Of a DNA stretch of 13,654 nucleotides, positions 6,048 to 12,092 are shown piece by piece; positions within the stretch are counted from its first letter, which is position 1; every line of letters begins with the position of its first letter. Source of the DNA: DAIRFP01 sp036794995 (GTDB taxonomy: Bacteria; Desulfobacterota; Binatia; UBA9968); NCBI GenBank assembly GCA_036794995.1, contig DAIRFP010000135.1:1-13654 (forward strand), given 5' to 3'. Position numbers and translations under genes: made by a program. The notes below the pieces were generated by a model. It saw only the letters and a list, made by a program, of their open reading frames with translations, ran no database searches and was not told where the DNA came from.

Positions 6048-7430
6048 TCAGGGTTTGATGTTTTGATTCAAGTGAAAGACATTCTCCGGATCGTAACGTC
6101 TTTTGATCGCCACGAGGCGCTCATAATTGGATCCGTAAGCGGCGGCGACGCGGTCGCTTTCCTCCTCGGTCATAAAGTTCACATAAGCACCGGCCGACGC
6201 ATAAGGCGCGCTGGCTTTAAAAAAGTCCCGCGCCCACCCAATGCACTTCTGATCATCTTTCGCTTCATCCCATCGCCCGTGCACGTTCAGCACAAACTTC
6301 GCGTCTCTGTGACCATACGCCATCGCTCCTGGCGCGACCCGATTGGGGGCGCCGGCAATCAGCCCTATGAAGATCTCGCACTGCGGCGAAGGCAGCTTCC
6401 CCGCGAACTCGATAATGGTATCCAGCGCGCCGTCGGCGAGCTCCGTGAAATTATGGGACTTCCAGTAGTTTCTTGCACCGGAAGTGAGCAAGGGATCGAA
6501 CGCCTTTTGCCATTCAACGTAGGGCTGAGGACCGATATGTTCCCCGAGGGCGTTACCGAAACTACGCAGAGGCGCGATCAATTTCTCTGCTTCCGCGACG
6601 GCGCCGGCGTAGAAGATCGGCAGCACGACAACTTCCTCGCCGTGCACGCTTTCCGGAAGAAAAGGCAACGGCGGAGCCTTGCGCAGCACGGCCCACACGT
6701 TGAGATCCTCGGGCGCAGAATCTACAAATCGACGATACCTGGTGAGAACCTGCTTTGCCTGGTTGAACGGGAAAACGATCAAACCGGCGACGATTTCCGG
6801 ACCCACGGGGAAAAGTCGGAATTCGAACTGGGTGACGACGCCAAAATTTCCCCCGCCGCCGCGAACCGCCCAGAAAAGATCCGCATTGTCGGTTTCACTC
6901 ACGCGTAATTTTTTACCCTCGGCCGTGATCAGGTCGACGGAGATGAGATTGTCGATGGTCATGCCGTATTTTCGCGTCAGCCAGCCGAAGCCGCCGCCCA
7001 AAGTTAAACCTGCAATGCCCGTGGTGGAATTGATCCCCACCGGCGTGGCCAGACCATGGGCCTGGATCGCTAGGTCCAAATCCGCGAGGGTCGCTCCAGG
7101 TTCGACATAAGCGCGCTTTTTCCCGGCATCCACACGGACTTTCCTCATTCTCGAAAAATCGATTGTGATACCGTTCTCGCACAGGGCGTTGCCGGCGATG
7201 TTATGTCCGGCGCCGCGAACTGAAATTTCAAGGTTGTTCTCCCGCGCGGACCCGATCACCGGTGGGACATCGTCCGCCAGCGCGCACTGCACGATAACCG
7301 CAGGCCGGCGATCGATCATGGCGTTCCATATCTGGCGCGCTTCCGCGTAACCGGGGTCATCGGCGGCTAGAATGCTTCCCTTGATACTGCCTTTGAGCTC
7401 TTCCATCGCCTTTGATATTTGCGTTCTCAT
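6048..7430 (-). CDS. FAD-binding oxidoreductase, BBE (berberine-bridge-enzyme-like) type
   Basis: A 460-residue flavoprotein of the FAD_binding_4 plus BBE family (6-hydroxynicotine oxidase, berberine bridge enzyme and relatives), which oxidises alcohol or amine substrates with O2. The FAD domain shows SVRGAGHNIAGNAL (70-83); H76 is at the position that binds the flavin 8-alpha carbon covalently in relatives. GIAGLTLGGGFGWLTRKYG (138-156) follows. There is no Cys in this second segment, so a bicovalent link seems unlikely. The C-terminal BBE region includes NYERLVAIKRRYDPENVFHLNQNI (about 435-458). GGAGGT lies 7 nt before the ATG at 7430. It starts 30 nt after the stop of the ferritin-like gene at 7461, so the two are probably co-transcribed. 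No signal peptide is visible. The substrate is unknown. Confidence 0.93.
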   Translation of the reverse strand: MRTQISKAMEELKGSIKGSILAADDPGYAEARQIWNAMIDRRPAVIVQCALADDVPPVIGSARENNLEISVRGAGHNIAGNALCENGITIDFSRMRKVRVDAGKKRAYVEPGATLADLDLAIQAHGLATPVGINSTTGIAGLTLGGGFGWLTRKYGMTIDNLISVDLITAEGKKLRVSETDNADLFWAVRGGGGNFGVVTQFEFRLFPVGPEIVAGLIVFPFNQAKQVLTRYRRFVDSAPEDLNVWAVLRKAPPLPFLPESVHGEEVVVLPIFYAGAVAEAEKLIAPLRSFGNALGEHIGPQPYVEWQKAFDPLLTSGARNYWKSHNFTELADGALDTIIEFAGKLPSPQCEIFIGLIAGAPNRVAPGAMAYGHRDAKFVLNVHGRWDEAKDDQKCIGWARDFFKASAPYASAGAYVNFMTEEESDRVAAAYGSNYERLVAIKRRYDPENVFHLNQNIKP

Positions 7431-7460
7431 ATTGTTGACCTCCCGCTTGAGTTTAGCTGG

Positions 7461-8372
7461 TTAGCAGAACATCGGCGCCATCTGTTCGATTTGTTGCCTG
7501 GCCTCCGGCTTGATGCCTTGCACGGTTTCCAAGAACTTAGGATGGGTCATCCCCGTCCCGAGGTAAGTCCAGCGCATTCCTTTCAACACCGCCGCGGTGA
7601 CATCGTCCCGCTCGCGCTTAGACAACTGTCGTCCCGTCGCCGTGCGAAAACTCTCGACGTCAAACTCGGCCTGTTGTTGAATACCCTTGTCGAGAAATTC
7701 CCCGATAGCAGCGTACTCCTGAAACGCCTGGTCGATCTCGTCCCCGGTGGCGGTGCTGGCGACCGATTCCACAATCAAGGTGTCGAGCTTGGTGTGCTGC
7801 GACTCTTCCAACCAGTGGTGCTTGAGCAGGCTCTTGAACTGGAGGTCGAGGTCCTGGTTGTCCCTGACGCCTTCGATGTAATGCCTTAACGTGATCCATT
7901 CGATATGGAGAATCGCAATGCTCACTCCCAGCGGGCTGTGCGACAACACAAAGCGCTTGATGTCCTCGGCGGGACCGATAAAGTCGCACTTGGTGCCGAA
8001 CCCGGCCTCGAATTCCTGCCGGAAGCGCTTGAAAAGGTGGATATGCTTTGCCTCTTCGCCGGCGAACTGGAGCAGGGCCCGGACGCGGTAGTCGTCTCCG
8101 GAGAGCTGCGACCGCGCATGATTCACCACGTAGGGGAGGATGAACTCCTCGACGAGTCCGAACATGGCGAGATATTCGTGCCCGCGAATCTGGTTCAAGG
8201 TCAATTGTTCTTCGGGGGTAAGAAAAGACAACTGCTTCACCTGAGCCAGCGACTCCGGCATGAACGGTTTGGTGAAGTCGAGCTGCTTGTCGCCGCCGAT
8301 AATATCGTCCACCTTCCAGCCGATGCGCTCCGAGGCTTCGAGGGCCGCTTGGTACGAGTAGTGGTGTTTCAT
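7461..8372 (-). CDS. ferritin-like di-iron protein, large form (AurF-like?)
   Basis: A 303-residue helical protein with a likely carboxylate-bridged di-iron centre. Key residues are E75/E76 (GLVEEFI), E107-x-x-H110 (AGEEAKH), E158 (HIEWITLRHYIEG) and E190-x-x-H193 (LEESQH). This four-helix layout is shared by ferritin-like oxygenases and reminds me of AurF-type N-oxygenases, but that is tentative. The frame is open to an ATG at 8438; the ATG at 8372 is preferred because AAAGGAGG lies 8 nt upstream and the protein starts with a plausible MKHHYSYQAALEA. It ends in MFC, a terminal Cys. It is followed 30 nt later by the FAD oxidoreductase, suggesting the two act on a shared pathway. It has no obvious sequence match to the ferritin-like protein at 1547-2194 beyond the motif pattern. 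Confidence 0.8.
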   Translation of the reverse strand: MKHHYSYQAALEASERIGWKVDDIIGGDKQLDFTKPFMPESLAQVKQLSFLTPEEQLTLNQIRGHEYLAMFGLVEEFILPYVVNHARSQLSGDDYRVRALLQFAGEEAKHIHLFKRFRQEFEAGFGTKCDFIGPAEDIKRFVLSHSPLGVSIAILHIEWITLRHYIEGVRDNQDLDLQFKSLLKHHWLEESQHTKLDTLIVESVASTATGDEIDQAFQEYAAIGEFLDKGIQQQAEFDVESFRTATGRQLSKRERDDVTAAVLKGMRWTYLGTGMTHPKFLETVQGIKPEARQQIEQMAPMFC

Positions 8373-8380
8373 TTCCTTGT

Positions 8381-8388
8381 CCTCCTTT
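8381..8388 (-). promoter_or_regulatory. strong ribosome binding site deciding the start at 8372
   Basis: Minus-strand AAAGGAGG with an 8-nt spacer to the ATG at 8372. It supports this start over the in-frame ATG at 8438, whose 22 extra residues would be translated across the ribosome site. Confidence 0.8.
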
Positions 8389-8512
8389 TGGGGTGAGCGA
8401 AGTTTGCTGGAAACGCTTAAGAGCAGCTCGCGTGCCATGTCGTTCGGGTTGGAATTTATTTCGCCAAACCAACGGCTTAGCGCAGCGAGGGCGCTTTCGG
8501 ACCAGTTACGAC

Positions 8513-8559
8513 ATCTCGTTAGTTACGAGATTTCATAGCGGCGGTCGCGAGATCTCGCG
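8513..8559. promoter_or_regulatory. two adjacent palindromes sharing an ATCTCG core, possible operator
   Basis: The 245-nt gap upstream of the ferritin-like gene contains ATCTCGT-TAGTT-ACGAGAT (8513-8531) and, 14 nt further, the perfect 14-bp palindrome CGCGAGATCTCGCG (8546-8559). Both carry the same ATCTCG/CGAGAT half-site. They lie 141-187 nt before the ATG at 8372, where a promoter/operator would be expected, and about 60-105 nt after the DUF2182 stop. Binding by a dimeric regulator is an inference. The rest of the gap shows no gene. Confidence 0.4.
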
Positions 8560-8617
8560 TCTTGAAACTCAACGGGGGTTATTCGTAGGATAGAAGCCGA
8601 TTCGCGAGGTAGCGTTT

Positions 8618-9409
8618 TCAGAAGCAAGAATGATTTAGGAATATTAGAGTTCCCCAGCCCAGCAGTGCCAGACCCAACGGCGCACTTATTTTGCGTCCCC
8701 AAGGCATGTTTTTCTCTACGGCCATTATCGCACCCAGGCAAAGCATCCAGCCGATATTTCCGATCCCTACACCGAACATCAAAAGCATGAGAGCCCAGCA
8801 GCAGCCCACACAAAAAATGCCGTGATCAATGCCGAGCCGAAGAGCGTTTCGGTGTTCGTGCCGGCCTTGCCAGCGCTCCATGACAAAACTCAAAGGGGCG
8901 CGGCATTTATCCAAACAACGATATTTTAAACGAGTAAATTGAAAGCCGCCGGCCAACAGGAGCGTGGCTGCTCCAATGACCCAACCATTGGTCTCAAGCC
9001 ATGGACTGTGCTCGGCAACTTGATGCAACACCCAATCGGCCGAATGGGCGGCAATGCCGAAGGCCATCCAGACTCCCAGATAGCCCGCAATCACTATCGC
9101 CATAAGTTGCGATCCGTCTGGCCTTCGCTGGGTGAGCCGACGGAAAATTTCAAGCAAGGGGAACGTGGTCGGCAACATCATCGCTGCCGTCATCAGAGTC
9201 CAACCGATAAGATACAGGGCAAGGGGCAGGAAAACAGTAGCGATGCTGCCATCGCTACCGATGGCGCCCATTTGACCATGGTGAAGGAAACGACCGTAGG
9301 GAGAGCGACCCCAGACCCATAGAACGACCCAAGCGAGGCTGACCAATAGGCCGATCAGCCATATGAAGGCTCGACGGTCGGTACCAACGATCATCGGAAG
9401 ACGTTCCAC
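8618..9409 (-). CDS. DUF2182 family membrane protein
   Basis: A 263-residue multi-span inner-membrane protein of the DUF2182 family, described as predicted metal-binding. Visible marks are GWTLMTAAMMLPTTFPL (69-85), the cytoplasm- or periplasm-facing FTRLKYRCLDKCRAPLSF (158-175) with C165 and C169, and GIDHGIFCVGCCWALMLLMF (193-212) with H196, C200, C203 and C204. About six to seven hydrophobic helices are seen. The longest frame starts at GTG (9409); an in-frame ATG at 9394 is possible, and neither has a strong ribosome site. It follows DUF1326 by 79 nt on the same strand, a pairing known in many genomes. The biochemical role is unknown. The Cys/His content suggests metal or thiol handling, which is inference. 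Confidence 0.9.
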   Translation of the reverse strand: MERLPMIVGTDRRAFIWLIGLLVSLAWVVLWVWGRSPYGRFLHHGQMGAIGSDGSIATVFLPLALYLIGWTLMTAAMMLPTTFPLLEIFRRLTQRRPDGSQLMAIVIAGYLGVWMAFGIAAHSADWVLHQVAEHSPWLETNGWVIGAATLLLAGGFQFTRLKYRCLDKCRAPLSFVMERWQGRHEHRNALRLGIDHGIFCVGCCWALMLLMFGVGIGNIGWMLCLGAIMAVEKNMPWGRKISAPLGLALLGWGTLIFLNHSCF

Positions 9410-9435
9410 CGGTCAGGCAGGAAAGGCTACATATT

Positions 9436-9441
9436 ATTATA
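9436..9441 (-). promoter_or_regulatory. possible -10 box (TATAAT) before DUF2182
   Basis: A consensus TATAAT on the minus strand in an AT-rich run, 26 nt before the GTG at 9409. No good -35 hexamer is found at 16-18 nt upstream. It would give DUF2182 its own promoter inside the 79-nt gap after DUF1326. AT-rich chance sequence is an equally fair reading. Confidence 0.25.
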
Positions 9442-9488
9442 TCTTCCTGTCGATCAGGCTTGCTTAACTCAAAGGCTTTTCGTGAATC

Positions 9489-10091
9489 TTAGCCCTCGAA
9501 AACGAAATTCCCTTGGATCGCGTTGTGGTCTTTCAGGTCAATGTTTTGTTTCAACGCAGGGTTATTCAGCTTGAATTTCGTCGCCTTCGCTACGTATGCG
9601 GGCGAGCCGGGAATGGTCGAGAATATAGAATTGTGCAGGGTTGTCACGTCACCCTTGGGACCACGGAAAGGCTCCATCTCGCAGTCAGCGACATCCCCTA
9701 TCCGCAGGTTGCCCTTGCCTTCCTTAACCTCGAACGTGATGGGGGAGCGCTGCACGGCAACCACCTCGCCAATCAACTGGACAAGATCTGCGATCGGACC
9801 CCCTTGCTTGCCGGTATAGACACTCAGCAACGCTTCTTCCTGTTCCTTGGTGGCCGCTTGATCTATGTGGACCACAGCGCGCCAGTTGCCCTTTAGCACG
9901 TTGCCGGGAATGTGTACGATAAATCCTAGCGTGAGGCCCGACACATCCACGCCGTCGATTTGGCCTTTTTCGAAATGGTGGGCCAATGCGGAATCACAAG
10001 TCCCATTATCCGGATCGACGCCGATCCAGCAGGGGCAGAGCACCTCACAATTGCACACTTCGAGAAGACTTCCCTCTAGTTTGTAGGCCAT
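9489..10091 (-). CDS. DUF1326 family protein
   Basis: A 200-residue soluble protein of the DUF1326 family. The N-terminal signature EVCNCEVLCPCWIG (11-24) contains C13, C15, C19 and C21, with C32 shortly after in NGTCDSA; another Cys lies in DVADCEMEPFRG. The central VDVSGLTLGFIVHIPGNVLKGNW segment and the closing FKLNNPALKQNIDLKDHN region also match the family as I know it. No signal peptide or membrane helix is seen. A purine-rich AGGGGG lies 9 nt before the ATG at 10091. It precedes DUF2182, its usual genomic partner, so the two likely act together. The Cys cluster suggests metal binding, but no function is established to my knowledge. Confidence 0.92.
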   Translation of the reverse strand: MAYKLEGSLLEVCNCEVLCPCWIGVDPDNGTCDSALAHHFEKGQIDGVDVSGLTLGFIVHIPGNVLKGNWRAVVHIDQAATKEQEEALLSVYTGKQGGPIADLVQLIGEVVAVQRSPITFEVKEGKGNLRIGDVADCEMEPFRGPKGDVTTLHNSIFSTIPGSPAYVAKATKFKLNNPALKQNIDLKDHNAIQGNFVFEG

Positions 10092-10165
10092 ATCTGTTTT
10101 CCCCCTTTCGACTTAATCGGTTGGTTTCCTGCAGCGGCGGCGCCAAGGTGAATTCTCATTCCGTC

Positions 10166-10190
10166 ATTCCCGCATGCTTTTAGCGGGAAT
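10166..10190. repeat. ATTCCCGC/GCGGGAAT palindromic repeat
   Basis: Perfect 8-bp arms, ATTCCCGC (10166-10173) and GCGGGAAT (10183-10190), with a 9-nt loop. The surrounding CGTCATTCCCGC...GCGGGAATC is a well-known dispersed intergenic repeat type. It lies between the cyclase stop (10305) and DUF1326 start (10091), where it may also serve as a terminator for the cyclase. Nothing else is visible in this 213-nt gap. Confidence 0.7.
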
Positions 10191-10304
10191 CAAGGAGAAC
10201 TCTGACTGAGCCCCCAATAAAAGCGTTCGGGTAACAACGCGGATCTCCAGTTTGCTTTAGTAGAGTCTCCAAAAAGTGTCAAGAGAAGGAGGTATTCGTA
10301 GCGT

Positions 10305-11141
10305 TTACGCTTCCGTCCAGTTGACTTCGTAGACGCCGATGGCGTGATCGAAACCTTTGGGTGTTACTTCGCCTAAATCCGAGAACCGAAACTCTTTGCC
10401 TTGCGATTGGTCCAGCACCACCTGATCAACTAGAATCCGGCCTGGCTCAGCGTGGGCACAAAGCCGCGCCGCCAGCTGGACCGCTTTACCGAACAGGTCG
10501 CCATGTTCCTCAATGGGTTCGCCCGCACTCAAGCCAATGCGTAGATACAGCGGTGCTTCCGGGTTTTCCTTGTTATACGTAGAAAACGCCTTCTGGATGG
10601 CAATGGCACACTCGACCGCATCCGGTACGGCGGCAAAGGACGCCATAATTCCGTCACCCGTATGTTTGACCTCGCGTCCCCGGTGCGCCTTGAGCGCATT
10701 ACGCGTTAGCGCATTGTGGATATGAAGCAGATGCAGAGCCTTGGCGTCTCCATAAAGCGTGGTCATCAAGGTCGAATCTTTCAAATCCGTAAACATGATA
10801 GCGCGGAAAGCCGGGTCAATGGCAATCTCCCCTGCCTTTTCTGGTGACGTATCCGTGGGCGGCGGATCCTTGATTCTACCCAAAAACGCGTCCACCACGG
10901 CGGGATCGACCTCAAGAACTTCATTGGGGACTAAGCCGTGCGCCTCGTCATGAGCGCGTTCAATAGTTTCTCGATTCGGCGCCTCGATAAGACAAAACGC
11001 GGTAGAGCGCATCTCATCAAACCAATAGGTTAGAAACTTGACGTCATATTTATCTTGGAGCGCCAGATCCTTATGGTGCGCATCTGCCACGGCATGTCGA
11101 GTTGCTCCTTCGATATAGTGGCGATCCATGTAAACAGGCAT
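10305..11141 (-). CDS. DUF4242 (nickel-binding-like) and class III nucleotide cyclase fusion
   Basis: A 278-residue two-domain protein. Residues 1-78 match DUF4242 proteins (the SCO4226 nickel-binding type): MPVYMDRHYIEGAT, AHHKDLALQDKYDVKFLTYWFDE and DEAHGLVPNEVLEV. After a Pro-rich linker (91-112), residues 113-275 form a class III adenylyl/guanylyl cyclase domain. Metal-binding Asp residues are D119 (MFTDLKDS) and D163 (VKHTGDGIMASF). K159, and D215 in GDLFGKAV, are the residues that select adenine in adenylyl cyclases. The usual Asn of V-N-x-A-A-R is Gln (Q222), with R226 kept, a variant seen in some bacterial cyclases. There is no membrane helix. AAGGAG lies 7 nt before the ATG at 11141. 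It follows the metallopeptidase by 31 nt. cAMP synthesis gated by metal or another ligand is an inference. Confidence 0.88.
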   Translation of the reverse strand: MPVYMDRHYIEGATRHAVADAHHKDLALQDKYDVKFLTYWFDEMRSTAFCLIEAPNRETIERAHDEAHGLVPNEVLEVDPAVVDAFLGRIKDPPPTDTSPEKAGEIAIDPAFRAIMFTDLKDSTLMTTLYGDAKALHLLHIHNALTRNALKAHRGREVKHTGDGIMASFAAVPDAVECAIAIQKAFSTYNKENPEAPLYLRIGLSAGEPIEEHGDLFGKAVQLAARLCAHAEPGRILVDQVVLDQSQGKEFRFSDLGEVTPKGFDHAIGVYEVNWTEA

Positions 11142-11172
11142 GCTTCATCTCCTTGCGCTAAAGATCGCACCG

Positions 11173-11949
11173 CTATTCGAGGGCCGCTTGAACCGCGTCT
11201 CTTCTATCTAGACCGTAAAGGCTTTTTATGTCCATCTCGGGATTCTCTGACAGGTAAAGTTTCCAAAAAGTCTCCATGTCTTTCGTTTCGATGAGATACC
11301 TGACCAATCGGTAACTTGCAAAATAGTAGGCTCTGCGCCGGATCGGATCCGTTGAGACCCATTCCGGCGGCGGTTTGGTTGTGCCCAGAAGCTCTAGGAT
11401 CTCAGACGGAATATCGAGACGCGTGGAGTCTCCTCCGGGATTGGGACCTACGGCGGCTCCGGGAAAAACTTTCAGAGCGACATAGTCGGCGACGCCTTCG
11501 CGCAGTGTGTGGCTGTTGTAACGCCACGTAAAGAGGTGGGTAAACTCGTGGACGTGTGTCGCGTTGTTGCCCCTCATGGCGCCCTGATACGCCCTCAGGT
11601 TAAGGAAAATGATGGCTTTCGGATCCCTCGGATGCTGGTATCCCCTCCAGACGTGCGAGACGCCTATTGCATCCGACACGTAGACGCGAATCTTGGGCCC
11701 AAAGGTTGCGGTGTCCAGCTTCAACCCAGTGACGCTCTGCACCCGTTCGTACGCGCTTTCCATCACGTTGAGAAAGACAGGGTCCATCGCCACTCCATGC
11801 TGGTAAAGCTCCATGTGTGTACCGCTTGCGACTAGTTCCGCCTGGGCTACGATCTGCGCATCCGGAACCGAACGGCGTGGCACCGCGGCATCCGTACTTA
11901 CGGTAAGCACAAAGACGGCAGCCAATATAAGACCGATTTTTTTCAGCAT
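11173..11949 (-). CDS. secreted HExxH zinc metallopeptidase (gluzincin type)
   Basis: A 258-residue protein with the zinc site H134-E135-F-T-H138 and a downstream Glu, E151, in LREGVADYVAL, the pattern of gluzincin peptidases (HExxH plus E). The start at 11949 gives a typical signal peptide: MLKK, a hydrophobic core (IGLILAAVFVLTV) and a likely cut near TDAAVP. The frame is open to an ATG at 12033, but the longer form would place extra residues before the signal peptide, and neither start has a strong ribosome site. Mature enzyme is expected in the periplasm or outside. IRVYVSDAIG and FLNLRAYQGAMRGNNATHVHEFTH resemble peptidase-MA-like proteins of unknown substrate. It sits 31 nt before the DUF4242-cyclase gene, which may be co-transcribed. 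Confidence 0.85.
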   Translation of the reverse strand: MLKKIGLILAAVFVLTVSTDAAVPRRSVPDAQIVAQAELVASGTHMELYQHGVAMDPVFLNVMESAYERVQSVTGLKLDTATFGPKIRVYVSDAIGVSHVWRGYQHPRDPKAIIFLNLRAYQGAMRGNNATHVHEFTHLFTWRYNSHTLREGVADYVALKVFPGAAVGPNPGGDSTRLDIPSEILELLGTTKPPPEWVSTDPIRRRAYYFASYRLVRYLIETKDMETFWKLYLSENPEMDIKSLYGLDRRDAVQAALE

Positions 11950-12092
11950 AACCTGGTTGATCGCTGGGCCCCGAAAAAACTTTAACACTGTGAAGATCGC
12001 GACGGACACGAAGATCGGATAACGGAGAGACAACGAATCTTAAAGACGTTTTTTGCGCGCGAGAGGGCCGGCTGCCTCGATGATCTCGTCCG

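Noticed and set aside
6006..6908. 300-codon open frame on the plus strand
   Set aside because: It lies opposite the FAD oxidoreductase, has no recognisable motif, and exists because of the codon bias of the real gene.
7660..8472. 270-codon minus-strand frame overlapping the ferritin-like gene
   Set aside because: It is rich in Arg, Gly and Pro with no family signature; the overlapping frame has the di-iron motifs and a strong ribosome site.
8618..8620. TGA at the end of DUF2182 as a possible second Sec codon
   Set aside because: Read-through would add only about 12 residues without family character, and no matching hairpin was seen.
12033..12033. Upstream ATG as the metallopeptidase start
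   Set aside because: It would place 28 residues before a clear signal peptide that begins at 11949.
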